Assembly (NCBI GenBank): GCA_913020155.1
Contig: CAJWBA010000020.1
Span: 1 to 36,301, forward strand
From: an uncultured Flavobacteriales bacterium
GTDB lineage: Bacteria; Bacteroidota; Bacteroidia; Flavobacteriales; Flavobacteriaceae
Direction of reading: 5' to 3'
Length of the DNA stretch: 36,301 nucleotides
The position numbers were made by a program, and so were the translations under genes. Position 1 is the first letter of the stretch. Each line of letters opens with the position of its first letter. Shown one piece after another: positions 23,714 through 33,935 of this stretch. The notes beneath the pieces are model-generated. The model did no database searches. It had not been told where the DNA came from and was given only the letters and a program-made list of their open reading frames with translations.

Positions 23714-26449
23714 CTAGTTTTCCAAAGCGGCAAAAGGCTTAGAGCTGTCGAATATTTCTTTTATAAGTGTAATCAAAAATTGCTCAAAGGAATTCAAAAC
23801 ACCTGCATCAATTTCTTTTGAAATACCTGATTTACCATCCTTTTTATAACCAAAAGGAACTAGGTATTGATCAATGCTTTTAAAACTAATAATTCCAGCT
23901 TGAATTGAGCTTTCATTAATTAAAATCTGTTTATTTACATAAGCATAAAGTAAAATTTGAAAAAGAGCTAGGCGTTTAATATCTCCCCTAATATTCTCCC
24001 AATCTGAAATTTTTAGTTTTGGCACATCTATTTTTCCCAATTTATAGTCAACGATTCGAAAAACACCATTGAAACGATCAATACGATCAATTTTTCCTTT
24101 TAAAATAATTTTTCCTATTACAGGAACATCCAGTGGGTACTCAAATTCTTTTTCTAAGTCTAAAATTGTTAAACTATCTCCATTTTGTATTTTGTGTTTT
24201 TCTATACTAAAAAGTTTTAAAATTGATTGTTCAAGTGCATTGAGCATCAAAAGATTTTTTCCGAAAATCTTTTTGTCACCTCCAAAAACTTTTCGGTAAT
24301 GTTTAAGTAACAATGGAGCTATTTGCTGTTCTAAGTCCTTGTAATATTCCAATTGCATGGGTTTGCCAACATATGGCGAGTAGAGCTCCTCTAAGGTGTC
24401 ATGAACAATTGTTCCACTTTCCATTAATGAAAGAGCATTATCAAAAAAAACTTGCTCACGAACACCGAGTATTTTCTCTTTATAAAACTGTAGAGGATCT
24501 ATTAAATAAACACCCAATGATGAGGGCGAAAAACCTGAGTGTGCTTTTTCATTAAGTATCCTTATTATCTCAGGGGATTTCAAAACTTCTAACTTTTCTG
24601 GAGTAAAACTTTTAGCTGGAGCAGAAACCACCTCCTCTGTAATGTTGTGTTGGTCTAAACCGAAAAAACGAAGTTGATGAATAAATCTACTGGGTTCTCC
24701 TGAATATAAACCATCACTTTCGGTATTATAAAGTAAGGTAATGTTAGATGCCCGTTGTAATAAGCGATAAAAATGATAAGTGTAGATGGCATCATTATCT
24801 AGAAATGTTGGAAGCCCAAACTTCTTTTTAATTTCAAATGGAAAGATACTTTGGTTAGACCTTCCGGCTGGAAGAATTCCTTCGTTTACATTCGTTAAAA
24901 TTATGGTGTCAAAATCCAAAACTCGGGTTTCTAGCATTCCCATAATCTGAACACTTTCAATTGGATTCCCCATATAATCCAAAGACTGCGTTGTGATCAA
25001 TTCATTCCATAAAAAATGAATCCCCTGGATTGTGTTTATGGATTTCAAGGTATCTCCCATATTAAGTAAATGGAGTAGTGATTCTTCAACTAAATTGAAA
25101 TAGGTAGGGTACATTTCATATTCCAATCTTTTTTCTTTCATAAAATACTTTTGGATCTCATAGGTAAATGATAAAATTTTCTCGAGAAAATCAATCCCAG
25201 ATTCAAAAGAGGAAAAAATCAAAATACCAATTGGATGATCTAATAGGGGTTTGATGTCCTCTCTAACAATAAAAAACTTATTGGAATTAAATAAAGAATC
25301 TAAAAAATTGGAATCCTTTTTAGACTTAGTTTTTAATATATTTTGAACCCAATCAAAACGGAGTATACGAACAACATCTTGGTAAAGGAATCCACTGGGT
25401 GATGCTTTAATATGCATTTCAAAAAGATGATTGAAAAAAGAAGCAACAGGAGAGTTTAATAAAGGATAGCCCATAGTAACATTCCAATGAGTCACATCCT
25501 GAGGAAGTCCAGATAGAATTGGAATCAGTAAAGTTTCATTACCCAAAACCAAAGCAGTCTTAGAATTAGTTTTTGAATCTGAAATGGAGTCTTTTAGTAA
25601 AGAACCAGCGTATTTGGCCTGCCCAACATTTTTGGGAATCCCAATGATTTTAATATTTTTTACTTGTTCAAAATTTTTAGGGAAAATTGGTTTTGCTTTT
25701 TGTCTAAAATAAGTCCATTCCCTGTGATATTTTTGAATAAACCTACTCGAAGCATGTTGTTGATCTTGGTAAAAAAAATGATCAATATCCCAAAATATTT
25801 TGGCTCGTTGAGATTCTAAAAAACTTTGTAGTAAATTAATCTCTGCTGTATTCAGGGCATTAAACCCAACAAAATAATGAAAAGCTTTGGTGTTTTGAAG
25901 ATAAATTTCGACTGAATCAACAGCTTCTCGAAAAAGCATACCAAGTGTGCCTATCCCCTTTGAATATAATGATGTTTTATAAAGTTCAAAATAATGATGA
26001 AGGGTCTTCCAAAAAAACTGTTGCCTCATGTATTTAGATTCATCTTCTAAAAATGTTCCAATTTCATAATAGGAGTTTAAGAATTCAAATGCACTAGATA
26101 CATCGACTAAATAGGTGTCTAAATCAGAAAAATCTTTTAATAGCGCTGGGGCCCATCGAGTAAATTCATCAAACGAATCTATGTATTCCTTGGGAGTATG
26201 ATTACAATAAATATTATAAAATTCAATAAGAACAGTTAGATTAGGTGCCAGTCGAAGGGTTGAGATTTCTTCTATGAATTCTTGAATACTAAAAATTTTA
26301 GGAGCTAGTAAAGGAGCTTTTAATTGAGCTGTAAGTGTGTCTTTAAAAAAAACACCTGCTCTTCGGCTAGGTAATACAATTGTGAGTTCGTCAATATTAG
26401 AATGACTCTTGATGATCTCTGTAACGGTTTCCTCTAAAAATGTTTTCAC
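23714..26449 (-). CDS. addB: AddB-like PD-(D/E)XK nuclease subunit
   Basis: This 911-aa protein is the AddB-type partner of a RecBCD-like helicase-nuclease that resects double-strand breaks for recombination. The N-terminal region LTIVLPSRRAGVFFKDTL and the middle (TVLIEFY..., MGMLETRVLDFDTIILTNVNEG) keep the UvrD-like framework, but I see no Walker A GKT, as expected for an AddB with an inactive helicase fold. The C-terminal RecB-type nuclease carries GTIVHDTLEELY (about 682) and GKIDRID ... FRIVDYKLG (about 800) with the catalytic Asp and Lys. Start is GTG 26447-26449. The paired AddA lies two genes upstream on the same strand, separated by an OmpA gene. Confidence 0.85.
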   Translation of the reverse strand: MKTFLEETVTEIIKSHSNIDELTIVLPSRRAGVFFKDTLTAQLKAPLLAPKIFSIQEFIEEISTLRLAPNLTVLIEFYNIYCNHTPKEYIDSFDEFTRWAPALLKDFSDLDTYLVDVSSAFEFLNSYYEIGTFLEDESKYMRQQFFWKTLHHYFELYKTSLYSKGIGTLGMLFREAVDSVEIYLQNTKAFHYFVGFNALNTAEINLLQSFLESQRAKIFWDIDHFFYQDQQHASSRFIQKYHREWTYFRQKAKPIFPKNFEQVKNIKIIGIPKNVGQAKYAGSLLKDSISDSKTNSKTALVLGNETLLIPILSGLPQDVTHWNVTMGYPLLNSPVASFFNHLFEMHIKASPSGFLYQDVVRILRFDWVQNILKTKSKKDSNFLDSLFNSNKFFIVREDIKPLLDHPIGILIFSSFESGIDFLEKILSFTYEIQKYFMKEKRLEYEMYPTYFNLVEESLLHLLNMGDTLKSINTIQGIHFLWNELITTQSLDYMGNPIESVQIMGMLETRVLDFDTIILTNVNEGILPAGRSNQSIFPFEIKKKFGLPTFLDNDAIYTYHFYRLLQRASNITLLYNTESDGLYSGEPSRFIHQLRFFGLDQHNITEEVVSAPAKSFTPEKLEVLKSPEIIRILNEKAHSGFSPSSLGVYLIDPLQFYKEKILGVREQVFFDNALSLMESGTIVHDTLEELYSPYVGKPMQLEYYKDLEQQIAPLLLKHYRKVFGGDKKIFGKNLLMLNALEQSILKLFSIEKHKIQNGDSLTILDLEKEFEYPLDVPVIGKIILKGKIDRIDRFNGVFRIVDYKLGKIDVPKLKISDWENIRGDIKRLALFQILLYAYVNKQILINESSIQAGIISFKSIDQYLVPFGYKKDGKSGISKEIDAGVLNSFEQFLITLIKEIFDSSKPFAALEN

Positions 26450-26505
26450 CTTTAAATTTAGACAAAATGAACTTAAATGATTAACTCTAGATTTAAAATT
26501 ATTAC

Positions 26506-26537
26506 AAAAAAAAACCTTGCTAATGCAAGGTTTTTTT
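26506..26537 (-). terminator. Terminator between ompA-like and addB genes
   Basis: Stem AAACCTTGC (26512-26520) pairs with GCAAGGTTT (26525-26533) around a 4-nt loop, with A tract on one side and T tract on the other. It lies 15 nt after the OmpA-like stop on the minus strand and so separates that gene from addB. Confidence 0.88.
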
Positions 26538-26551
26538 GTCTTATAAAAGTC

Positions 26552-27910
26552 CTAGTTTTTACCGAAGGAAAACTGAACTCTTCTATTCATTTTTCTTCCA
26601 GCTGCTCGATTGTTATCTCCGATGGGCTTATCTTCTCCATAACCAACGGTTGAAATACGCAAACCGTCTGCTCCTAAAGCAGTTAAAGCTTCTTTTACAG
26701 AGGCTGCACGAGCTTCAGAAAGTTTTTGATTATACACTTTACTTCCATCGCTTGAAGCATAACCTTCGATAACGATCTCACTTTTTGGATAGCTTTCCAG
26801 AATCATTTTGATTTTATTTAAAACTTCCTTAGATTCTTCTGTATTAATTACTGAACTCGATGCCATAAATCGAACCATAGAACCTTCGGTAAGTAACTCA
26901 GATATTATTTCTTCTGAAATTTCAGGACATCCATTATTGGATCCTGGACCTGATTTAGATGGACAAGCATCATCTTTATCTAGTATACCGTCTCCATCCA
27001 TATCTCCCCAAGGACAACCTTTGTTTTCTATTGGTCCAGCTTCGTCAGGACAAGAGTCATCTTTATCGTTGATTCCATCTCCATCAGAATCTGGACAGCC
27101 ACTCATTTCAACGGAACCTGCTTGTTCTGGACATGCATCTTCAAGATCTGAAATCCCGTCTCCATCACTATCAGGGCATCCGTTCATTTCAACTGTACCT
27201 GCTTTATCTGGGCATGCATCGATTTTGTCGGCAATACCATCACCATCAGAATCTGGACAACCAGCAAATTCCTCTAAACCAGGGATATCTGGACACTCAT
27301 CACTTTTATCATAAACACCATCGCCATCTGTGTCAACACCACCAAACTTTAGTGCTACACCAAAAACATGTTGAAAATAATTTCCTTTAGGTGCATCTTG
27401 AGTAGATCTGTAACTGGTTTCTAAAAAAGCTCCAAATCTATCTCCTAATTTGAAGCTTAACCCAACTCCACCAAAATATGTGTCTGTGGCGTTTATTGCT
27501 GCGTTAAATCCATTTTCACTCCCTATTCCAAATGATGTTCTACCAAAACCTGCCTTTAGAAATGGACTAACTTTGGAGTCTCTTGCAAATCCATATTTAA
27601 CTGCACCTTCAATAGTTGAAAATTTGGCGTCTGAACTGCTTGATTCACTTTTCAGGGAGTTAAACGAAATCTGAGCTCCAAGAGAAAGGCCTCCGTATAT
27701 TGATCTAAAAACTGATAACGATGGTACTCCAAAACTCATTGATTTGTAATCGCTCTCAGATAGTGGAGTGCTTCCTGTTAAATCACCTTGCAAACCAACT
27801 GCATTGAAACCAACGGAAACCAACCAAGGGTTACTGGTGTCTTGTGCATTAATGCTTGTAAATGATAGCATTAGACAAAATATGATTAAAAAATTTTGGA
27901 TTGTTTTCAT
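26552..27910 (-). CDS. OmpA-family protein with thrombospondin type 3 repeats
   Basis: This 452-aa outer-membrane protein has a signal peptide ending near SINAQ, then an eight-strand-like beta-barrel region (about 25-190). Five TSP3 calcium repeats follow at about 193-330; each has a DxDGDGxxDxxDxCP core (DTDGDGVYDKSDECPD is the first). The OmpA C-terminal peptidoglycan-binding domain occupies about 346-452, with the key GYASSDG, NQKLSEARAASV and GRKMNRRVQ segments. It ties the outer membrane to the cell wall, with calcium-stabilised linkers. ATG 27908-27910 is preferred over the TTG before it. A terminator follows, separating it from addB. Confidence 0.93.
   Translation of the reverse strand: MKTIQNFLIIFCLMLSFTSINAQDTSNPWLVSVGFNAVGLQGDLTGSTPLSESDYKSMSFGVPSLSVFRSIYGGLSLGAQISFNSLKSESSSSDAKFSTIEGAVKYGFARDSKVSPFLKAGFGRTSFGIGSENGFNAAINATDTYFGGVGLSFKLGDRFGAFLETSYRSTQDAPKGNYFQHVFGVALKFGGVDTDGDGVYDKSDECPDIPGLEEFAGCPDSDGDGIADKIDACPDKAGTVEMNGCPDSDGDGISDLEDACPEQAGSVEMSGCPDSDGDGINDKDDSCPDEAGPIENKGCPWGDMDGDGILDKDDACPSKSGPGSNNGCPEISEEIISELLTEGSMVRFMASSSVINTEESKEVLNKIKMILESYPKSEIVIEGYASSDGSKVYNQKLSEARAASVKEALTALGADGLRISTVGYGEDKPIGDNNRAAGRKMNRRVQFSFGKN
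26921..27334 (-). repeat. Tandem TSP3 coding repeats
   Basis: Five in-frame tandem units of about 72-84 nt encode the calcium-binding repeats of the OmpA-like protein. Units 2-4 are the most alike, each encoding CPDSDGDGI. The repeats are a possible site of unit gain or loss. Confidence 0.85.
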
Positions 27911-28040
27911 CAATAAATATTAAATTATTACTAATATACCCCAAAAATAAAGTTATCTTATTCAAGATACAAAAAATAAATGATGTTTTTCGGGATTTTT
28001 GAAACATGTCATTGTTTAAAAAATGGATTTATCCAAAACT

Positions 28041-31000
28041 TTAAATCATTTCAACTTCTAGAGCAGCATTTTTTTTGATGTAAACTAAATAGCATTTTAT
28101 TTTTTTATCTATAAATACCTGTCCAATAATATTTTTATATTGTATTAATTGTTCATGATCAGCTTCTTTTTGCACTCCTGTTTTGTAGTCTATTAGTACC
28201 AATTCTTGACTGCGTTTTACAAGCCGATCAGGTCTTATGTTTTTCCCGTTAGGCACCAGAATATCGCGTTCATTCCAAACCTTAGAATCATTGGTGTAAA
28301 AACTTTTTAATTTTGGGTGTTCAACAATATTCTTTAGAATTTTCTTGAATATTTTTTTGTCTTTTAATTCTATTTTTCCCAACTTAAAGGCATCTTCAAT
28401 TATCCAATCAACATCCTCAGCAATTTCTATTTTTGAAAGTAATTCATGTATCAAAATTCCCCATACCCTTGTTTGGTTTGTCTCAAAATCTTTGGGGTTA
28501 AAAGCCAATGTCTTTATTTGTTTTTGCCACGGATTTGCTTTTTGCTCAATTAAAAATATTTTTGATTTTTCATTTATTTTTATATTTTCAGATGTCTGTC
28601 GCTTTTGGCCTAAACTAAAAATCTCTGACTCTTTAGCGTTTTTTTGTTTCAAGTAATTTTGAATCATTTCTGGATAGGAATCTTCCTTTGAAATTGCGCC
28701 ATTAGAAATTAGAATCAATTGTTCAACAGGTCTTGTCAAGGCAACATAAAGCACATTAAGAGCATCCAATTCGTTCGCAGATTGAGTTTGCTCGACCAGT
28801 TTTATCCCAGCAGCACCATAGTTTTCAATTTTTTTTGAAAAAGAAATCCAACTTTCCTCTAAAGTTTCTCCAAACATTTCTTTGGTATCCAACCAAACTT
28901 GAGTTTTGTGATTTGACTGAATTGGGGCATCCAAAAATGGAACAATGACTACAGGAAATTCAAGCCCTTTTGATTTGTGAACAGTAAGTATCTGAACGGC
29001 ATCTATTCCTCTTGGGGTCGCTACATACAATGAAGCTCCCTGTTGATCCCAATTCAATATAAAACTCAAGAAATCGTTTTGCTTTTGTTGGCTAAATTCA
29101 AATACATGATCTAAAAAGGATTGTAAATGTGCATCAAAAATACCACTCATTTCAAAGCTATAAAATGCACTTTCAACGGCTTCGTAAATCGGAGATGATT
29201 TAAACTTTGAAAAATTGAAATGAATTTGAAACACATCAAAAAAATCTTGAGGTGGTATCCGTAAATATGTAGAAACAAAATCGTGGTAATCTTCATCTTT
29301 TCCATATATATTTTTCAAAAACTCTAAAATAACCAATCGATGTTCCAATTGATTTTCATCAAGCACCAAACGTAATAATGCAATCAAAAATTGAACTTGT
29401 TTTGAGTGCGAAAGATTTAAAGACTCTGAAGATAAAAAGGGCATTTCGCGAGATGCCAAAAACTCACTTATTGCATTTGCTTGATCTTTTGTGCGAACTA
29501 AAATAGAGATTTCATTGTGAGTGAAATTCTGATCCAAAGCAGAAACAATCGCATCATATGTTTTTTGAATATGAATTTTTGTGATGTCGGACTTATTGCC
29601 TTTTTCATAAAATTGATCAATTTCGACATATCCTCCGGAAACAGCATTTGTTTTTTGCTGGCAATTTTCACTGAAAATAGAACGATTTTTTGTGTCATTG
29701 ATTTGAGGAAGTATACTTTTAAAAAATTCATTATTAAAATTAATAATGGTATCAAAACTCCTGTAATTGGTTTGAAGTGAACTTATGTTTGTTTCTTGTT
29801 GAAAGGGAGTTTGTTTGTCGAGAAGTCTTAAAAATTGATCTACATGTCCTCCCCTCCACCTGTAAATAGCTTGTTTTGGGTCTCCAACAATCAACAAAGA
29901 ACCCTCTGAGCCATTTGCGTCTAATCCTTCGAGAGGTTCTTTTATTAGAGGAATTAAATTGGCCCATTGTAAGAAAGAGGTGTCTTGAAATTCATCCAAA
30001 AAATAATGCCTGTAATTTTGACCAAGGCGTTCATAAATATAAGGAGTTGGCTGATGAAGTATCTCTTTTGAAATCCTACTATTAAAACTTCCCAAAAGCA
30101 CTTTATTACTTTCTTGTTGATAGACTTCAAGTTCTTCATTTATGATTTTTATCAGACTCAATGGGATCCATTGTTTGATTATGTCATTCGCTAAAGAAAA
30201 TTGGTAATACAACTTTTTCCCTTTATGGAATGACGTCCTAAGATCATCTAAAATTGAATCAATTCGATTTATTTTTTCTGAATCTAAGGTCTTTTTGTAG
30301 ATGTTTTTTTCAAGTTGAAAATTTTCCTCAAGTTTATTTTCATAAAGTCTTATAAAGTTAAGATTTTGAAGTTTTAGGAAATGTTTAAAAACTGTTCCTC
30401 TACTAAAATCGCCATGAGTTAAATCATTGCTCAATATGAACTCTATGGTCTGTTTACCCAACAAACTGATTTTTTCTTTACAGATTTTTCTGTAAGACAT
30501 TAAAAATTTATGTGTGTCATCAAATACAGCTCGATCCTTTAAAAGAAAGTTATGTAAAGGAATTCGATCATTTTCACTCAAAAGTAGTTTTGCAATATTG
30601 ATTAGATTTTGACTGATATCCCAACTCAGTTGATCGTCCATTTTCTGCAAAGTAAACTGTTTCAAAAGTCTGGTTATTTCTTCATTCTGACCCACCTTTT
30701 CAATGACCCGTTCAACAACTTGAGTCAACATTTGCTCCTGTTGGATTTCAACTTCGAAAGAAAGAGATAAACCCAAATCGTGAGCAAAACTTCGAATAAC
30801 TCTGTGTGTAAATCTATCAAGGGTTACCACTTCAAAGGCTTCATAATCGTGTAAAATAAATTTTAAAGTTTGTTTTGATCTAAAAACTAATTCTTCCCGA
30901 GATAGCTCTAATGCTTTACAGAGATCAATACTCATTTGTGGTACATCTTCCTCTTCTTTAAGGAAAGAAAAATCCTTTAGTGTATTCAAAATTCTTGACT

Positions 31001-31169
31001 TCATCTCAAAAACTGCCTTGTTTGTAAAAGTAAGAGCAATCATTTTCCGATACATTTCTGGGCTTGTCGCAGAAAGTAGTGTTTTTAAAAAATAGAAAAC
31101 TAAGGTGTAGGTTTTTCCGGAGCCCGCAGAGGCATTAATTATTTGAATGGGTTTGAAATTCTGTTTCAT
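28041..31169 (-). CDS. addA: AddA-like UvrD-family helicase-nuclease
   Basis: This 1042-aa protein is the AddA/RecB-type motor and nuclease subunit for double-strand-break end resection. Walker A is [13 protein letters not shown] (about 12-24). Further helicase motifs are [24 protein letters not shown] (about 390), [31 protein letters not shown] and [12 protein letters not shown] (about 808). The C-terminal RecB-family nuclease shows [11 protein letters not shown] (about 993) and [12 protein letters not shown]. The start is ATG 31167-31169, divergent from the superoxide dismutase gene with overlapping promoter space. AddB is the expected partner, encoded two genes downstream on the same strand with the ompA-like gene and its terminator between them. 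Confidence 0.88.
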   Translation of the reverse strand: MKQNFKPIQIINASAGSGKTYTLVFYFLKTLLSATSPEMYRKMIALTFTNKAVFEMKSRILNTLKDFSFLKEEEDVPQMSIDLCKALELSREELVFRSKQTLKFILHDYEAFEVVTLDRFTHRVIRSFAHDLGLSLSFEVEIQQEQMLTQVVERVIEKVGQNEEITRLLKQFTLQKMDDQLSWDISQNLINIAKLLLSENDRIPLHNFLLKDRAVFDDTHKFLMSYRKICKEKISLLGKQTIEFILSNDLTHGDFSRGTVFKHFLKLQNLNFIRLYENKLEENFQLEKNIYKKTLDSEKINRIDSILDDLRTSFHKGKKLYYQFSLANDIIKQWIPLSLIKIINEELEVYQQESNKVLLGSFNSRISKEILHQPTPYIYERLGQNYRHYFLDEFQDTSFLQWANLIPLIKEPLEGLDANGSEGSLLIVGDPKQAIYRWRGGHVDQFLRLLDKQTPFQQETNISSLQTNYRSFDTIINFNNEFFKSILPQINDTKNRSIFSENCQQKTNAVSGGYVEIDQFYEKGNKSDITKIHIQKTYDAIVSALDQNFTHNEISILVRTKDQANAISEFLASREMPFLSSESLNLSHSKQVQFLIALLRLVLDENQLEHRLVILEFLKNIYGKDEDYHDFVSTYLRIPPQDFFDVFQIHFNFSKFKSSPIYEAVESAFYSFEMSGIFDAHLQSFLDHVFEFSQQKQNDFLSFILNWDQQGASLYVATPRGIDAVQILTVHKSKGLEFPVVIVPFLDAPIQSNHKTQVWLDTKEMFGETLEESWISFSKKIENYGAAGIKLVEQTQSANELDALNVLYVALTRPVEQLILISNGAISKEDSYPEMIQNYLKQKNAKESEIFSLGQKRQTSENIKINEKSKIFLIEQKANPWQKQIKTLAFNPKDFETNQTRVWGILIHELLSKIEIAEDVDWIIEDAFKLGKIELKDKKIFKKILKNIVEHPKLKSFYTNDSKVWNERDILVPNGKNIRPDRLVKRSQELVLIDYKTGVQKEADHEQLIQYKNIIGQVFIDKKIKCYLVYIKKNAALEVEMI

Positions 31170-31198
31170 AAGATTATGCTATAAATGTAAAGATTCTT

Positions 31199-31206
31199 TA
31201 AATTTG
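31199..31206 (+). promoter_or_regulatory. Bacteroidota -7 box (TAAATTTG) for the superoxide dismutase gene
   Basis: TAAATTTG matches TAnnTTTG exactly and ends 24 nt upstream of the dismutase ATG at 31231. It also rules out the longer frame beginning at 31147. The addA promoter must lie in the same short interval on the other strand. Confidence 0.6.
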
Positions 31207-31230
31207 TACACTAATCTTAAAAATAAATTT

Positions 31231-31842
31231 ATGGCTTTTGAATTACCTAAATTAACTTATGCATACGACGCGTTAGAACCACATATCGACGCAAGAACCA
31301 TGGAGATTCATCATGGTAAACACCACAACGGTTACACAACTAACCTGAACAATGCAATTTCTGGCTCTGACTTGGATGGTCAAAGTATTGAATCAATCCT
31401 TGAATCATTAGACATGAGTAATGCTGCTGTTAGAAATAATGGTGGTGGATTTTACAACCATCGTTTGTTTTGGAACATTATGAGTCCTAATGGAGGAGGG
31501 GGAGAGCCTTCCGGAGCACTTTCTGAAGCTCTAAATAATGCTTTTGGATCATTTGAGAAATTTAAAGATGCTTTTGCTAAAGCTGCCGCTACTCGATTTG
31601 GTTCAGGATGGGCATGGCTATGTGTTAATTCTGGTGGAAGTGTTGAAGTTTGCTCTACTGCTAACCAAGATAATCCCCTAATGCCAAATGTTGGATGTAA
31701 AGGCTTTCCGATTCTGGGGATCGATGTTTGGGAACATGCTTACTACTTGAACTACCAAAACAGAAGACCGGACTATATTCAAGCCTTTTTTAATGTTGTT
31801 GATTGGAGTATGGTTAGTGAATTATATGAAGAGAACAAGTAG
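31231..31842 (+). CDS. Superoxide dismutase (Fe/Mn family)
   Basis: This 203-aa enzyme converts superoxide to oxygen and hydrogen peroxide in the cytoplasm. All four metal ligands are present: His27 (MEIHHGKHH), His77 (FYNHRLFW), Asp165 and His169 ([10 protein letters not shown]). There is no signal peptide. The start ATG 31231 gives the standard N-terminus [19 protein letters not shown]; earlier in-frame starts would lie upstream of the -7 box. Sequence alone does not settle iron versus manganese; the gene would be called sodA or sodB. It is divergent from addA and ends in a strong terminator. Confidence 0.96.
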   Translation: MAFELPKLTYAYDALEPHIDARTMEIHHGKHHNGYTTNLNNAISGSDLDGQSIESILESLDMSNAAVRNNGGGFYNHRLFWNIMSPNGGGGEPSGALSEALNNAFGSFEKFKDAFAKAAATRFGSGWAWLCVNSGGSVEVCSTANQDNPLMPNVGCKGFPILGIDVWEHAYYLNYQNRRPDYIQAFFNVVDWSMVSELYEENK

Positions 31843-31886
31843 CCTTATAACTCAATAAATTTAGAGTTTGGCGAGGGTTTTAAAAT

Positions 31887-31916
31887 AAAAAAGGAGGAAT
31901 AAATTCCTCCTTTTTT
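31887..31916 (+). terminator. Bidirectional terminator between sod and purF
   Basis: Arms AAAAAAGGAGGAA (31887-31899) and TTCCTCCTTTTTT (31904-31916) form a perfect 13-bp stem with a 4-nt loop. It serves the plus-strand dismutase gene; the A flank also permits termination of minus-strand transcripts from purF. Confidence 0.92.
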
Positions 31917-32030
31917 GCCCCAAATCTTACCATGAACTTAACCTACTTATGTTCTGGTTTAGTAAAAATGCGATTTTCTTTTAAACCACGACAATAAAAT
32001 CGACTAAATGTCATTTTATTGGTTTATTGG

Positions 32031-33926
32031 TTAATATGCTCGTTCAGACTTACCCTCATAAAAATTCATGAAAGCACGATTTACCACCCTATTTCCTCCG
32101 GGTGTTGGATAATTACCAGTAAAATACCAATCTCCTTTACTTTCTGAACAAGCTGCATGTAAATTATCAATCCCCTGATAAATAATTTTAACTTCTGCTT
32201 TTAAATCTGTTGCGGACAACAAAAAAGCAATTTTATCTGAAATTTGATCAACATCAAAAGGTTGATACAATGCTCTGACATGATTGGACACCTCAGATCC
32301 ATATTCTTCGGTAGAGGCAATACATTTTTGATAAATGTTATCCAATGTTTCTTTTAAGGTTCCTTGATCTTCATGCAAAGATAATGCTGCTTGAAAAGCG
32401 ACGAAATCCTCTAATTTAGCCATATCAATCCCATAACAATCTGGATAACGTATTTGTGGTGCACTTGAGACTACGATTATCTTTTTTGGATTTAAACGGT
32501 CGAGCATTTTCAGAATACTTTGTCTTAAAGTTGTTCCTCTTACAATACTATCGTCAATTATTACAAGGTTATCTGTTGGTTTAACTACTCCATAAGTTAT
32601 GTCATACACGTGAGCTACTAGGTCATCTCTACTAGAATCGGAAGTTATGAATGTTCTAAGTTTTGCATCCTTTATTGCTATTTTTTCAATTCTAGGATTC
32701 AACTTCAACAGCTCCATTATTTTATCTCTATCGATTGGGGTTTTATTAATTTCTTTAAAGATTTGATTTTTTAAGTGATTCTGTGCTTCCCCAATCAGTC
32801 CATAAAAAGAAGTTTCAGCGGTATTCGGTATGAATGAAAAAACGGTGTTTTCAATATCGTGGTTGATATTTTCTAAAATTTTAGGAAAAAGTAATTTACC
32901 TAATTGTTTTCGCTCTTTATAAATATCCGCATCACTACCTCTTGAAAAATAAATGCGTTCAAAAGAACAAGCTCTTTTTTCTGAAGGTTCCAAAACTTCT
33001 TGAATTGAGACACCTCCGTTTTTCTTGATTACAATTGCACTTCCGGGTGTAAGTTCTTTAATCTCCTCTAGAGGGACATTGAAAACTGTTTGAATTACTG
33101 GGCGTTCAGAGGTTATTGCTACAATTTCATCATCTTCATAATAAAAAACAGGTCTAATTCCAACTGGGTCTCTTAATACAAACGAGTCACCATGACCAAA
33201 CATACCGGCTATGGCATATCCGCCATCCCAATTTTTTGCAGCCTTTCTAAGTATTTTAGCTATTTTAAGTCGTTCTGCAATTAAAGGAGAAGCTTGAAAT
33301 TTATTGTACCCCTCTTTTCTGAGCTTTTTATAAATCTTTGCAACTGCGTCATCTAAAAAGTGACCAATTTTTTCCATTACCGTTATAGTATCTGCCCTTT
33401 CTTTTGGATGCTGACCCAATGAAATAAGGTTGTCAAAAAGCTCATTCACATTAGTCATATTGAAGTTTCCTGCAACAATAAGGTTTCTGTGCATCCAATT
33501 GTTCTGTCTTAAGAAAGGATGAACACTTTCAATGCCATTATTCCCAAATGTTCCATAACGAACATGACCCAACATTAGCTCTCCTAAATAAGGAACCTTT
33601 TGCTTCAGATAAGTTGTGTTTTTTTGAACCTCAGGATTTAAGTCAATTGCTGACTGTATTCGAAGGCTGATTTGATTAAAAATATCTTGAATGGGTTGTT
33701 TTTCACAGGAACGGACTCTACTGATATATCGCTCTCCGGGCTCCATATCAAACTTAATACTTGCAAATCCAGCACCATCTTGACCACGATTGTGCTGTTT
33801 TTCCATCATCAGATACATCTTATTGATTCCAAACAATGCGGAACCATACTTTTCTTCGTAATAAGAAAGTGGTTTTTTAAGTCGTAACAAAGCTATCCCA
33901 CACTCGTGCTTGATGGAGTCACTCAT
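32031..33926 (-). CDS. purF: Amidophosphoribosyltransferase (Bacteroidota type)
   Basis: This 631-aa enzyme catalyses the first committed step of purine synthesis, making phosphoribosylamine from PRPP and glutamine. The class II glutaminase nucleophile is Cys9 (HECGIALLRL), exposed after removal of a short propeptide. HVRYGTFGNNG and RGQDGAGFA belong to the glutaminase domain. The PRPP loop is LVIIDDSIVRGTTL near the middle. It is longer than the ~500-aa enzyme of E. coli, with extra segments that are usual for the form in Bacteroidota. It starts 9 nt after the PfkB kinase stop and is the last gene of the group purN, rnhA, pfkB, purF. Confidence 0.92.
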   Translation of the reverse strand: MSDSIKHECGIALLRLKKPLSYYEEKYGSALFGINKMYLMMEKQHNRGQDGAGFASIKFDMEPGERYISRVRSCEKQPIQDIFNQISLRIQSAIDLNPEVQKNTTYLKQKVPYLGELMLGHVRYGTFGNNGIESVHPFLRQNNWMHRNLIVAGNFNMTNVNELFDNLISLGQHPKERADTITVMEKIGHFLDDAVAKIYKKLRKEGYNKFQASPLIAERLKIAKILRKAAKNWDGGYAIAGMFGHGDSFVLRDPVGIRPVFYYEDDEIVAITSERPVIQTVFNVPLEEIKELTPGSAIVIKKNGGVSIQEVLEPSEKRACSFERIYFSRGSDADIYKERKQLGKLLFPKILENINHDIENTVFSFIPNTAETSFYGLIGEAQNHLKNQIFKEINKTPIDRDKIMELLKLNPRIEKIAIKDAKLRTFITSDSSRDDLVAHVYDITYGVVKPTDNLVIIDDSIVRGTTLRQSILKMLDRLNPKKIIVVSSAPQIRYPDCYGIDMAKLEDFVAFQAALSLHEDQGTLKETLDNIYQKCIASTEEYGSEVSNHVRALYQPFDVDQISDKIAFLLSATDLKAEVKIIYQGIDNLHAACSESKGDWYFTGNYPTPGGNRVVNRAFMNFYEGKSERAY

Positions 33927-33935
33927 ATGCTCTTT

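Noticed and set aside
26808-27314. A 168-codon plus-strand frame rich in Ser, Pro and Gly
   Set aside because: It is antisense to the tandem calcium repeats; its periodicity is a by-product of those repeats.
26921-27334. A regular direct-repeat array suggesting CRISPR
   Set aside because: Units are tandem, in frame and encode TSP3 motifs, with no spacers and no cas genes in the window.
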